A DNA stretch of 64,000 nucleotides, from positions 21,292,501 to 21,356,500 of the forward strand of contig NC_092568.1 of NCBI RefSeq assembly GCF_037975245.1, written 5' to 3'. Below the pieces are notes generated by a model, which was not told the origin of the DNA, did not search any database, and was given only the letters and a program-made list of their open reading frames with translations. This document shows, piece after piece, positions 11,441 to 23,848 of the stretch. Position 1 is the first letter of the stretch, and each line of letters opens with the position of its first letter. Both the position numbers and the translations under genes were made by a program. This DNA comes from Apostichopus japonicus (lineage: Eukaryota; Echinodermata; Holothuroidea; Aspidochirotida; Stichopodidae).

Positions 11441-14290
11441 TTTTTAGGTAATTTTTGGTGGTTCCTCCACCGCCTCCCCCCCCCCATCGCCTCACATCAT
11501 TACATCATCATATGTCATACCGACCCTCGAATGTCATTTCCACCCCACCCCCTCCCCTCCCCCACCACCATTCCACTACAGGTTCTCCGCCCTGCCTCAG
11601 TGTTTATTTTACCTTGCAAAATATGCAGGGGAATAATTTAGAAATCGCTAGCAATTTAGTAGGCTCAGTTTGGGTTGGATATGGGGGAGGGGGGGGGGGA
11701 GGGGGAAGTACTGTAGATAGGCATATCTATACGCAACGATGAAAGTATTTTTTGAAATAAAATGAAAAGCTTGAAGGAAGTTCAGACAAGTCTTAACAAA
11801 AGGTTTATTATGCATATTTTGTCCATCGTTCTATAAGTGAAACCGAAATCTGGATTTCTCTGAAGGAAGATGCCTGACAATTAGAAATGGTCGTGTTTCA
11901 CATTAAACCTTATTGGGTTCGAATGATGTAAACAAAAACAACAACAACAACATACAAGAAAAACAAACTATATAAATAAATTTGCAAGGTGATTGGGTTT
12001 TGTGAACCAAGTCTTCGGAACCTTCAGTCTCCTAATAATAGAATACCGTAATGATAGGCCTCTAAATCATCATGGACTGATTTGTTATTTCTCCTGACCG
12101 ACATCTTCATTATTAGACGTGACTTATTTATAAAATAAATATTGAAACATTATGAAGGGCTATATACAGTTGCAATGTAAATAAGTGTCGGTTTGGAAGT
12201 TAGTTAAGTGACCTTATTAACCGATAAAGCTGTAATTACGAAGTAATTGTGACAAGTTTGTTGTTTTTCAGAAGGAAGAGAAGGGAGGAAAAACATTCAC
12301 ATGTGCATGGGCAAAACGTGGCCAGCGGGCCGCATGTATATAGCTCTAGAGCAAACAGAGGAAGATGAAGTAGCCTATACCTATTTAAGTGTATATACAC
12401 GTTTGAGGAGTTTGCATTCAACTCATGCCGAATCTTGTGATAGGATAGTTCAAGTTAACTGATGGACGACATTTAGAACGCACTGATCTGTTATTTATCT
12501 CATACGCTGTTGTACTTGTCCATGCAGTTTTGCTACGGGTACAGGTATACATCCTTCAATGTTGACCACGTCGATCCCGTTTATCAAATTTAACTGTGGC
12601 CCGTCAATCCAATTCCGTGCCCACCCCTAGCTGCATGTCTATAGGGTTGTTGAGTCATACTCTCGCCTCTGGAACAGTCCAGCCAGCGACGAAGGTCTGT
12701 AGGAGAAGGGGGGGGGGGGGTCCTGTAATGGGGTAGCTTGTTGCCCATGCGTGTATGTTATTTCCAGCATCCCTCCCCCTCCTCTGCCTCCCTTCTTCTA
12801 CTCTGTGAAACTTGTCTTTATTTGCCCTCAACATTTTTTTTACTCAGCCATATTAGCAAATCTTTAGTTACTTTATATTCCGACCTGAGGCGGTGAACAG
12901 AATTCTCCCCCCCCCCCCCCACACACACACACTAGGAGTATACATTACATTAAACACTTCAGTGGATCTGATCGTGTGGAATGCACTACGAGGACAGTTG
13001 GACAACAACCCGAACTAGCAATTGATCCTGTGTCAGTACTACAAAGTGTTGTATGGCTTTCCAAATAGACGGTCAAAATATTTGCCAATGTCGTATAAAC
13101 CATGAAATGGTTATCTTCGAACTGGACAGATATATTATCTTTCCTGGAAAAGTCGATTCAACTCAGAGGCGGAAATATACTTAAAGCCCACGCGCCTGCT
13201 GTACACTTCCCATGTCTAAACAATCAATCTTCCTTTCTGAGAAATATTGACGTCAGTTATATACAAGAAAACCTGAATTCCAGACTGCCTGAATTACACG
13301 TGTTTAAACGGAATCACTTTCCAAGAACAAGAAGAAAGAGTATTGCAATAGTAGGCAAGTAGACATGTTAAACAATAATATGTTTAGTAAAAGAGAAGTA
13401 TTTACACTTTGACTATACAAAATAACATTGTTTTGCAAAATAAAATTCGTCTAATTCTAAGAAATATAAGAAGATAAGAAAACCAGTTGCGAAACAGAAA
13501 TCACAACAAACGTTGATTATTATGTCAGCAATGTATGCTACTGTTGGTCTGTCCTATTCTGTCTGGCAGCGGTTCATGTGATATTAGCTCTTATTATATT
13601 TGGTACCTTAACTTTATCCTGGTGTATGGTCTTTATTTGGGTTGCAACACGCTATAGAGAAAATAAGCAATATTAAAGCTATTTCCATTCAAACAAATTG
13701 ATCGGGTTTAAATGCTAGCGCATATATATTTAATACTGTAGCGTAACCAAATGTGGAAAATTAATATATTAATAAACAATATGGCTTGTTCAAAAAGTAG
13801 AGAGAGTAGTGATAGTTAACCATATCCAATACCCCCTCCCTTCTCCCAACACCCCTCTTCTCCCAGCAATCCCCCATCTTCTCCCAACCACTGCTATAGG
13901 TCAACTCCATTAGCCAATTAATGTTGCTAACGTCACTGTGCCTGCAGGCGTATTTCATTCCACCAATAACGAGAAAGAAAATTTGTTTAATTTTATATCT
14001 TTTTTTTTGACAGGTAGATGACAAGTTATTTGTTCCTAGTGTCAGTTATTTCCATTGTGTTTTACTTCTCTTTTTATTTTTAGCGTGATTGATTGTCTTA
14101 TGTTCACTTTATGTTCACTTATCACATAATGACGATCAGTAGATCAGCAAGCTGAACATAAATTATCTGTGTAAAGGTTAGCATAATTGCCCCCGAATAT
14201 GCTAGAAAGTTATATAAATGGTCACTAATATTTCCAGACTTCCTATATGAGACTATATGAATACATAATATAGCAACCGGATTATAAACA
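11441..14290. other. unassigned non-coding DNA with C- and G-rich tracts
   Basis: C-rich then G-rich tracts at 11473-11487, 11540-11570 and 11683-11706 generate proline/glycine frames on both strands that are not genes. There is a C14 run plus (AC)n at 12907-12932. The 86-codon frame at 13102-13362 starts with a true ATG but is within chance length and unsupported. Confidence 0.5.
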
Positions 14291-14298
14291 GATGGACC

Positions 14299-14347
14299 AG
14301 GGGTGGGTGGAAGTTTGGGATGGGGTGGGGGTGGGGGGTGGGGGAGG
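14299..14347 (+). other. G-quadruplex-type motif
   Basis: A dense series of G3-G6 runs, including GGGGTGGGGGTGGGGGGTG, meets the intramolecular quadruplex pattern. Confidence 0.6.
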
Positions 14348-14399
14348 ATGCGAGGAGAGACGTTCATTCTGGTTGAGACGGATGACGTCATAGATATAT

Positions 14400-17300
14400 A
14401 TCAAGATAATCGCATTACATATGTACATATGTAGTAGTCTATGCAAGTAGGATATTAGTTCTGATGACTAACGGTTTATAGTATAAAGCCTCGTAACGTT
14501 GAATTCAGATACATGATGTCCTCATACGCATTGCATACCCTGTGGGGAGGGGGTTGTCAATGTATAAATGCCCTTTATATTTGTTGCTTCTGAGTACCCC
14601 ACTTCACTGACCCCCCCCCTGCCCCTACACCATCTCTTGCCGGCTATAGGCACATCAATACAGCATAATTCAAGATCTAATTTCACTGGACCAATGATGA
14701 TAATCATATTGCTTCAGAAAGTTTTTCAAGGCTACCCGTATCAGTGAAGTTTTGAGATCAGCTTTCCATGATCCACATTTTCATGGGGGAGGGGGAAGGG
14801 GATGAGGTGAGAAACTCTTTTAGTGACACCTTATTGAACATACATAGAACTAGGCATTTACATGGACACACTCACACGCATACTGACACACGCACACCCA
14901 TACATACGCAGATAAATTTATACTCCTCTTAGAGAAGTCTGTAGCATTTAAGCTAGGAAGTATACACCCCAATCACGTTTCGTTATGTACACTGTAGTAT
15001 ATGCACTTGGTCGTTATAAGTTAGTTATCCTGAAAATGAAGCTATCGTTACCTACAATGTGTGTTGTATAAGGAAGTAAATTTTTAATACGCTGACTTTG
15101 TCGTGAATCATTAACTAAACTGTGTAATGCGAAACTTGCGATTCGCTAACATCCTTTTCCTTGTTTCCATTGCTGCTTATGACTAACAATTAATATTTTT
15201 CTTGATAAAGCATACCTTTGATGGATTGACAAGTATTGTTACTTTAGCAAACAGTAATTTTTTGTTCGTTTTCTTATATTTTGTTTTATTGTTGAAGTGG
15301 TGCTTTAAAATTCTTTACCAAGTATGCACTTGACTTTTTAGCAGCATAGAATGGATTTGAAATTCGCAACCGAAGCGACTTCCTGCTAGTGGACAATACA
15401 AACGACTGGGATACAATATATAATATCCACAGTAAAGAATTCGACTGCAAAATTGTTCATTGACAATGGGTATAGTGAGGTCTACGAAAGCCTTTAGTAC
15501 CTTAGTTGCATGTCAAAAGTTTCACGTTAAACTTCATCCCAGAGGGGAGAAAGAATGGAAGGGGGGGGGGTAGAGAGAATGGAAGGGGGAGAGATAGATA
15601 GAGACTTCGTCGCGGCAGAGCAACGTGTTGAGAAAGATGGGAAGGAGAAGGGGGGGGGGGGTAACAGGAGATTCGGTGGGTAACGTGTGCAAGTTGATCA
15701 TGCTATTTTCTTTCATTAATAACGCATGTATATTTGATGTAACACGAACCCAATGTCATAGTTGGCGTTTTCACGTTTACTGTGGAGGTACGGTTTGCGC
15801 GTACACAAATGGGTGCGGATAGGCCGTCGGGGATGGAAGTGTTTGTTAACCATGCGTTGTCGACATTATGAAGGATTATGGAAATTACTATGAAGGGGAT
15901 TCCTCTTCAAATCAAATGACATAAGCCGAACATTGTCAGTATGATGAGTTGCTATAGCCACTGGCGGACTTAATGAAGGGCATAATTTAAACCACTTATC
16001 ACCTTCTGTTCATGAGATAAGTGCAGGTGAATATTCGCAAACCACTACACCTATATAGATATTGAATGGATCACTTATACAAAACGTCCCCTCCCCAGCT
16101 CTTCCCCCACCCCCTACAGTGCTTATCTCCCTCTCCTTCCCGGTCGCTATTATAAAACTGATGACATAACTTTCTGCAGTAACAGAGTTGTTCACGAATT
16201 TTCCTTACAAATGAAGGAAGTGGTTTTTGGTGATTAATAGTGAAAGTTGGTTATTGTTGCTGGACCAATAAAGTGTCGGTGTAGAATGAGCCTGTTAATA
16301 GAAGACTATTTTTTTAATTTTTTTTTTTTTTTTTTTTTGTCGAGTTGAATTCCGGTAAACATCTTGACAAAACTTGACAGCACGTCAAAAATATGATTTT
16401 TGTCGTATTGAATATGATCAGTAAGTCAGTAGTTCCTTATCATAGAAACAGTAGAAAACAGCCCGCAGACTTGTGGTCGGATATTACATGTTTACATTAC
16501 AATACAATAAAATTGAGTCAAGTGTGAAGTTGTGTTTCCTCTTTTGCTAGTAGTCAGTCAGGGTTCATATATCCACGCCCCTACCCCAATATTTATCAAA
16601 ATGGGGTCATTTGTATACTCAATGGTTTTGAGTGTAGCGTACAACTCAATCAGGGAGAACGGTTGGGAGGGATGTTGGGGGCGGGGACACCATGTATTCC
16701 ACCCATCCTGTGTAAAAAAAAACTAACAAGTTGCAGAACAAGAGTATTGTGAGATTCTTTAAAATGTGGAGACCCTCCTTTAATTGTTGACCCCCCCCCC
16801 GCCCCCAGTTAGAATTCCAGAATACGGGCCTGCAGTTAATACAGAAAATAATTTTGTTTATAACGTCGTGAAACCCCTCCTCGTTCATACATATATAATT
16901 TAAGTACTGGAAACCGGGGAGCCACCCACATTGTTACTTAGCTTTTGAACGCTCAGCTACATGCCATGGAAAGCGGGGGGGGGGGGGGGGTATACAAGAA
17001 GGAATAAACGTAGCTCGGTAGTCATGGTACTGCTAACCTTGACGACGTGCATGCATGGCGGGTAACATAGCAACACTTTGAATATGGTAACAGTACAATT
17101 TACATTAATTAAACATCATTTCCTCTACACAGACGAAGGCTTAGCAGAAGTGATTTTTGAATTCTATAAATGCCAAATTAATATTTTCTTTTACTGATAA
17201 TACCTTCGAAACTTAGTTTGGGATTCTGAGATTCTGTGAGGTCACTAAGTCATCTATTGATGATAACAACACACATTGTTATGGACATTATACACAAGGT

Positions 17301-17670
17301 ATAAAGCCTTTTGATTTGCCGGAAATAATTCAACATTTGAATTTTCTTATAATATATTTGAAGATAAAAGGAAGATGCCAAGCATCAAATCGAACCACGT
17401 TATAATTATAATTATTATTGTTGTACTATCTTAGCTGTTAAGATTATTCCTCCAGGAACCTAGAATGGTGAATTTGTACTTTGAGTTTCATCTGTGAATG
17501 TCTAAATTCACTGATTTTTGTGCTTTTTGTACAGACCCAGGGGGAACCTGTGTATATAGAATGATAACATAGGATCCTCCTTCGAACACAGGCAGTGGAA
17601 ATAATATCATTTGCATTATACAGATACTAGCCGGAGGGGGGGGGGGCGTAGACAATTGAATCCAGGAGTG
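14400..17670. other. unassigned non-coding DNA
   Basis: Contains poly-G, poly-C and poly-T tracts (T-rich 16311-16338; C 16791-16800; G 16977-16990). A single transposon-like end CACTGGCGGACTTA at 15959 resembles the terminus at 1001 but has no visible partner. No exon seen. Confidence 0.5.
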
Positions 17671-17673
17671 GAT

Positions 17674-17704
17674 GGGGAAGGGGTGGGGAGGGGTGGGGAG
17701 GGGA
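17674..17704 (+). other. strong G-quadruplex-type motif
   Basis: Six G4 runs separated by one or two bases (GGGGAAGGGGTGGGGAGGGG pattern and onward). It is among the cleanest quadruplex candidates in the window. Confidence 0.65.
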
Positions 17705-19719
17705 GAAAGGCGGACGAATTTCTTGCGGCAAGTGGAACATATGTCGAAAAAGGGACACCGCTATTTATGGCACAGGGCCCTTTTCAAGTGATTTTCACTC
17801 CAGATTGTGGAAAAGGGCTCACACCCTTACCCCGACTCCCCATATCCCCTGTTTTACACCAAATATGGGTAGCATAGTTTTCATTAGCAAATATCCCTTT
17901 TTAATTTTCCGAAAAATGTTGCCAAAAACACTTTTAATTTATGAAAGGAGGCACTTGTCAGTTGTTCTATATCCCCTGCATTCTAACTCCTTCACTCCCC
18001 CTCCCACCCCCTCCCGACTAAAAGGCAGAAACCTTTCTGAAAACTTCAAAGATTTAAAGTTTCAAAATAACAAAGACGACCTTCGTCCATTTGGGAGGGC
18101 GGGGTGGTTGTGGGTTTGTTTCAGGGAGATAGGGTGGGGAGAACTTAGCCCATTCTCTTTTGAACGAATGTATAGGCAAACCATGCTTTTTTTGTAATCC
18201 CTGCAGTTTTTTCTTTTAACGTTAAGGAGAAAAAAAGAAAGAATTAAAAAAAAAACTGAAGGAATAATCCGTTATACGGAAACCACTGATGTTGATAAAG
18301 ATTCCAAGTCAACAACGAGACAGAAGTGACAAGTAGTTTGCGGTTGAAACCAAACACGTTGCCACATTCTGTTACATATTTAATATCTTCTAAAACGGAT
18401 ATCCCATATTGTCTGACTTTAGGCAAAAGGAACTCAAAGACAAATTGGCTCTTGGAGATGACAGACTGTCACGGATTCTTTGTAGAGAGAGGTCGACAAG
18501 GGCGTAAAGAAGGACAGAGGGAGTATATATGAGTTTCAAAGTGAAATATAATGATAAACAAAAACCAAATTAATAACAGTTAGATAGAAGCATCTCTCTA
18601 TATATCCTCTTTTAAGTTTTTACGTTTAAATCTTATCTACTGCACATGGTTTCATTCAACCTCGTCTTTACTTGGCTTCAATATATTTCTTCCTTCTGGT
18701 TTAAGCATAAGTTCTGTTTCGTCGAAGGTTCTTTCAAACGTGTTTAGTTCTTGGCGATTAGGTACAAAAATGTTCTCGTTTATCTTTCTAGAATTTCTCA
18801 GATCGTCGGCTTTCGGCCTATAGTTTCACGTTCTCTTATCTTTCTTTGTTTCTCGTTCTTCGTACATCGACAAGATGGAGATGAAGAGAGTTGAGATAAT
18901 GAGAGTATTAAGTACAGAGTATAGGAAAGAGACATGGGTTGAGGGTATAGACGGTTTGCAAAGCACGATAATTTGCCTTATCCCATGCGTAGCCATACAC
19001 AGACAAATGTCCCTACCCCTACCCCTACCCCTCCCTTATACCCCCTCCCGTTCGAATTTTGAGACAATTGTATACAAAATCAAGAGATTGTGTTTTAGTT
19101 TTTGGAGACTGAACATCTTTTAAGGACGGTGAGCTTCTGTTTAAGCTGCTGAGCAAATGTTTTCTTTTTATGCAAATTTTGTTGAGCTTATATTATGTGG
19201 CACTTAGATAATAGTCTCCGAGCTGATAAATAATCACTTCACATATCAATTAACTGACGGACGATAAAAGACGATTTTTTTCATTAGGAAAATGAACCTT
19301 GTTCAACTGACGCATCTATGTTATCGCCATTTAGAACGTTTCATTTTCGTATTTATTTCCGTTGTTGCGATGCATGAGTGTAACAAAACAAAGAAAGTTA
19401 TTTCAATGTTCCATGCAACGACTGATACTATCAATGTCACACAACGTTGTAAGATACATAGGATGGTTTTTCCCTGAGTATAACGTCAGCTTCGGTTTCC
19501 TATAGAAATATATATACGGTATCGCAGCAGAATTCAATGTACTTTAAAGTTTACCATTTTATTATATCTTACACCGGATAAATATATTCGTCATGCAGTG
19601 GATATTACACCATTTATGGTAAGGCTAATATACCGCCAAAGGGTGGGTGTAGCAATGCAAAGTGAGCATAATTTTAGAATAAACACGAAAAAGAAGGTAA
19701 TAAAACTATATAAATACAC
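17705..19719. other. unassigned non-coding DNA
   Basis: A short (CCCCTA)-like run at 19012-19032 is the only simple repeat of note. No exon seen. Confidence 0.5.
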
Positions 19720-19801
19720 GAAGCAATGCTGAAAGTACACTTACATTGAATCATTATAATATATATATATATATATATATAGCCTATATATATATATAGC
19801 C

Positions 19802-19848
<47 letters not shown>

Positions 19849-19994
19849 CCTATATATATATAGCCTATATATATATATTCACCATGTCATGAGTTCTGTG
19901 GTACGCTTTGTATCAGGGCTAAGGCTCGGCTTTTATAATGCAAAATTATACAATGTTTGTTGAAGCAATGCTGAAAGTACACTTACATTGAATC

Positions 19995-20050
<56 letters not shown>

Positions 20051-20251
20051 CCTCCTATATATATATAGCCTCCTATATATATAGCCTCCTATATATAGCC
20101 TATATATATAGCCTATATATATAGCCTATATATATATAGCCTATATATATATAGCCTATATATATATATTCACCATGTCGTGAGTTCTGTGGTACGCTTT
20201 GTATCAGGGCTAAGGCTCGGCTTTTATAATGCAAAATTATACAATGTTTGT
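19720..20251 (+). repeat. tandem duplication of a (TA)n/TATAGCC block
   Basis: Copy 1 is 19720-19960 and copy 2 is 19962-20251. Both begin GAAGCAATGCTGAAAGTACA, run through (TA)n broken by TATAGCC words, and end with near-identical sequence through TTCACCATGTC and AATTATACAATGTTTGT. The flanks are almost identical, while the internal array differs in length and in the number of AGCC interruptions. A recent duplication was therefore followed by slippage inside each copy. Confidence 0.9.
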
Positions 20252-20700
20252 AAATATGAAATATTAACTCGAACCCTTTACAATATTTATATAAGACAAT
20301 GGTGTTCCTCTTGATGATCGTCCTATTAATCGCGTGGTCGTGAAAGTGTTACATCTTGGGATATATTTGAATGTGATTTGCATATATTACCTGTCTTCGA
20401 GAACAATGTCCGCAAAAAGACAAAATAATAGTTGTCTTTCTTTATAGGGACAACCTGTGTCTATTCCGAGACTGCTGGTAAATATATATATATATATATA
20501 TATAGTTTCAATTCCTGCTACTCCTTGTCACTTTCGGTGATCATGCACTGAAGAAGAGCTAGTTTTGCTCGAAAGCTCTGCAAAAACCAAACATTGGCTG
20601 TTTTACTTCCAATCACTTACCTAATTCAATTATTGTATCTCACTCGAGATCCAGCCTTTCTCTAAATGCAGCATAGTTGTTTAACAGTTTTTCCGTTATT

Positions 20701-20702
<2 letters not shown>

Positions 20703-20748
<46 letters not shown>
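20703..20748. repeat. (TA)n microsatellite
   Basis: About 23 uninterrupted TA units. Confidence 0.95.
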
Positions 20749-20752
<4 letters not shown>

Positions 20753-21258
20753 ATGCTTGGGAAATATGGGATAAAGGACAATCTCACGGAGGGGGCGGGG
20801 GGGGGGGGAGGTCTGGTGAGATAACTGTCCCCGGACCCAACCTGACACTCTCTCGACGTCACTTACTTATAGTTAATTATCACACGAAACATGAAACCTT
20901 GAAGACCATATAGTAAGTTGATTTCATTACATATTGGGAAGCATAAAATAAGCATTTACAATGTTAAGCACGGAGAACGAATGTTTGTTTTTATTGAGAA
21001 AATGTTGCTAGATAAGAAAAAATATTGTGAATGCAGACAGGAGGGGTGGATGGAAAGAGAAGTGGAGTTGTTATGGGGGTTAGGCGGGGGTTAGGAGGAG
21101 GGGGGGTTAGGAAGGGGTCGGCATATAGGATGATGTCTATTTAAAGCTACAGTAACTAAAACTGAAACCGTCCAGACGAATCTCTTATCAGCCTATTACG
21201 TCTAAATTGTCCACGAGAGTGGAGCAAGCGAGAGAGAAAAAGCGAGGGATCGGGCTGG

Positions 21259-21406
<148 letters not shown>

Positions 21407-21409
21407 TTC

Positions 21410-22063
21410 TCCCCTCAAAGTAAATGATGCGTCACTACGTTGCAATTTTTTTCTTTTCCAAAAAATCGACCATACCTTTGTGACCTTTTTGCAAATTAGT
21501 GTGCGGAGTCGGAAGAGTACGATGTATGTTTGGGTTGCGACTCTTGCATGAGTAACACAAACACGGAAGGCTTAAATGTCATTATAATCTCCTACAGGAT
21601 GTAGAAACAGGATACATAATAATATTTTAAGAATAAAAGTTACACCATCGTTCAAATACTCGGTATTCACCATCACACTCCATACAAAGTTTTAATATTT
21701 TGATTCCACGTGACATTTTACCCTGGAAGTGGGCGGCTAAAATATTTTGATTTTTTTTTTTTTTGCCCGTGCAAATACTTAAAAGATCCCAAGACTGCTT
21801 AAAGATGAATGTCTTATTTTTTTTTAAATTAAACCGCTCGAGATTTTTGCTCTGGTATAGCGTAAAAATTCAAATAATCAATTTTTTATTTCATGTATCT
21901 CATAATATGTCCTTTTTTTTCTCTCGAAAATCATAACAGTTCGAACAGTTTAGTAAAAAGTATAACTTTCGACATGAAGCAGTCAAGATTTTGGCCTCTG
22001 AAGCATTAAGAAGAAAAAATATGGAAACCCCCATATCCCACCAGCTATATGCCCCTTCATGTT
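21410..22063. other. unassigned non-coding DNA
   Basis: AT-rich sequence with several T tracts (21750-21764 and 21816-21826). No gene signal. Confidence 0.5.
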
Positions 22064-22092
22064 TCATAGCCTCCTAATCCTATGCGCCACTG
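22064..22092. mobile_element. possible right end of a hAT-like element
   Basis: The sequence ends CCTATGCGCCACTG, resembling right termini of the CAGTGG type. No matching left end or target duplication was found, so this is a fragment at best. Confidence 0.2.
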
Positions 22093-22472
22093 AAGGTCCC
22101 TTTATGGCCATGTTTGATGTACGGATAAGCTCATTGGTAATTAGCGCAGTGGTTCGGCATGACTCCATTCGATATTTCTTCTAATCTTGGCCAAGTCATT
22201 TGTAATACTCGTTTTCTCGCGTGCAACTGTACATGCCTCAGAGTCTGTTTCTGCCTACTACGAAAGTGCTTGCCCACTGTATTTTACATACCCGAGGATC
22301 TGGCCGATACAAACCGAAATCGGTACCGCGGGCGTTCTCTGGGCAGTACAGCAAATAGATACGGGAAGAAAGGTACGCTAGGCTGTTCCTACTAGGGTCT
22401 TAACAAGACTTTATTTCTTCCAGCGAATATGACAACAGTTAGCATTATTGTTTAATTAACACTGCCACCCTA

Positions 22473-22839
22473 CGCCACGAGCACGCCGGGATTCTAAACA
22501 CAATGATAATTTTAGTGCAAATTGGTGCGCGTTAAATGTTCTCGGCTGTGATTGGTGCAAAGTATTGTTCCGGTCTCACCCGATTGGTGGAATTTTGACT
22601 ATAGCAAAGCTGCACAGCAGTTGACAGGGTGTAGAGCTTTGCAGAAAAACGACGAGCACGCCACGAGCACGCCGGGATTCTAAGCACAATGATAATTTTA
22701 GTGCAAATTGGTGCGCGTTAAATGTTCTCGGCTGTGATTGGTGCAAAGTATTGTTCCGGTCTCACCCGATTGGTGGAATTTTGACTATAGCAAAGCTGCA
22801 CAGCAGTTGACAGGGTGAAGAGCTTTGCAGAAAAACGAC
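22473..22839. promoter_or_regulatory. 186-bp tandem duplication with six inverted CCAAT boxes
   Basis: Copy 1 is 22473-22658 and copy 2 is 22659-22839, nearly identical. Each contains three ATTGG words (CCAAT on the minus strand), at 22521, 22551 and 22583, and again at 22707, 22737 and 22769. Spacing within a copy is 30 then 32 bases, about three helical turns. This resembles multi-CCAAT promoters bound by NF-Y. The first ATTGG in each copy abuts TGCAAAT, an octamer-like word. No TATA box or coding start is evident next to it, so which gene it would serve is unknown. Confidence 0.5.
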
Positions 22840-23387
22840 AAACTGTATGATGGAAGTATGGTTATTCTTACACATAACATATACAAACCCCACAGTCAAA
22901 CTCAGTTAAACAAAACTAGTGGAATAACAAGTCGCAGATTACATCTGATAAATCTAAGATACATGGTGCGATGTTGAAGAACAGTCTAGAAGGTTAAACG
23001 CGCGTATTATAATGTTTTGAGATAATGATCATTTGCTGGGTCAAAATGCTCTCCGTTTGGGATTACAAGATTACTACAGCGTTATCAAACGACCGTTGGC
23101 ATGATATACTGGGTAGACATTATGGGACGTTTGTACCCATAAACCCTTTCATGAACTTCATGGTTATTTATTTATATTGATTAATTACTCTGATACGCAT
23201 CTTATCTCCGATCTTGTGCAAGAAGCTATTGTGCGAATCCAATATCAATACGGAAAGCCATAAACAAAAATTTGAAATGATGGAGAAAGGTTACCCAATT
23301 TGTTATAAACAATCTAGCAAATTGGTCTGCTTATAAACGTATGCAATTTTTGGCATCACAAACTGCAGAATGGTAATTGTTGGTGAT
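22840..23387. other. unassigned non-coding DNA
   Basis: No exon, repeat or RNA signal seen between the CCAAT block and the next transposon. Confidence 0.5.
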
Positions 23388-23395
23388 GTATAAGG

Positions 23396-23689
23396 CAGGC
23401 GCGTAGCCAAGGGGGGGGGGGTGGCGAAGGGGGCAGCCGCCCCCCTTGAGCATATATTTAATTTTTTTTTTAATGTTTTTATGATATCGCTAGTATTTTC
23501 AAAAGAGAAAATGCTAAGATGCAACTTACAAGGCCTGGGAAGTGCCATTTCCAGCGATCTGGGAGGCAATTTCAGCCAAAATTTTCTTGTACGCTTCGCG
23601 CCAATCATGGCGGCGCTACGCTTAGATAGTTTGCAATGCCGAATCTACAGTTTCGGCCCTCCCTTGGCAAATTCCTGGCTACGCGCCTT
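23396..23689. mobile_element. hAT-like MITE, CAGGCGCGTAGCC family, copy 2
   Basis: The left end CAGGCGCGTAGCCAAGG and right end CCTGGCTACGCGCCTT form terminal inverted repeats. The exact octamer GTATAAGG flanks both sides (23388-23395 and 23690-23697). The interior is closely similar to 10231-10538 and, over about 110 bases, to the nested element at 1699-2485. Frames on both strands inside it (93-101 codons) run through transposon sequence and are not genes. Confidence 0.88.
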
Positions 23690-23749
23690 GTATAAGGTAT
23701 AGTTAATAGGCTTAGATGTGTTAATGAATATATCTAATCAAAATTACAG

Positions 23750-23848
23750 TACGAAATGTTTCCTGAAAATGAGGGCGGTATTGAAGAAGACAGCATGCAT
23801 AGAGTCCGGATGCGTGACCTGATTGATGCACGTTTGCTTCGGCTTTGA
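23750..23848 (+). CDS. candidate terminal coding exon or retained gene fragment
   Basis: A frame of 32 codons opens after AATTACAG (AG at 23748-23749, with a possible branch word CTAAT upstream) and ends at TGA 23846-23848. The peptide begins YEMFPENEGGIEEDSMHRV and continues MRDLIDARLLRL. It is acidic then basic, with good codon balance and more CpG than its surroundings. The acceptor lacks a pyrimidine tract, which weakens it. I do not recognise the family. It lies 53 bases after the MITE at 23396. It could be a real last exon, a decayed gene piece or chance. Confidence 0.2.
   Translation, partial: YEMFPENEGGIEEDSMHRVRMRDLIDARLLRL

Larger units (their letters stand above)
4968..14390. promoter_or_regulatory. 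cluster of seven TGACGTCA (CRE) palindromes
   Basis: Exact TGACGTCA octamers occur at 4968, 5661, 9328, 10813, 10862, 13248 and 14383. This is the full palindromic binding site of CREB/ATF bZIP factors. By composition about one copy would be expected in 64 kb, and I found none in the remaining 50 kb by eye. Two copies are 49 bases apart (10813 and 10862). Half-site variants such as GTGACGTAA (6962) and TTACGTCATC (near 8895) lie among them. No gene start is visible nearby, so a regulatory role is an inference. Shared descent in a decayed repeat is the main alternative. Confidence 0.45.

Noticed and set aside
13102-13362. 86-codon ATG frame ending in a basic stretch
   Set aside because: Several frames this long are expected by chance. 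No splice or promoter evidence and no recognised motif.
19012-19032. Telomere-like CCCCTA repeat
   Set aside because: Only about three units are present, too few to call an interstitial telomere.
22125-22200. tRNA-like A-box word TAGCGCAGTGG
   Set aside because: No matching acceptor stem and only a poor B-box word, so neither a tRNA gene nor a SINE head can be supported.
22187-22381. 64-codon + strand frame followed by a possible donor AAG^GTACGC
   Set aside because: A second frame is open over the same bases, there is no clear acceptor, and no family is recognised.
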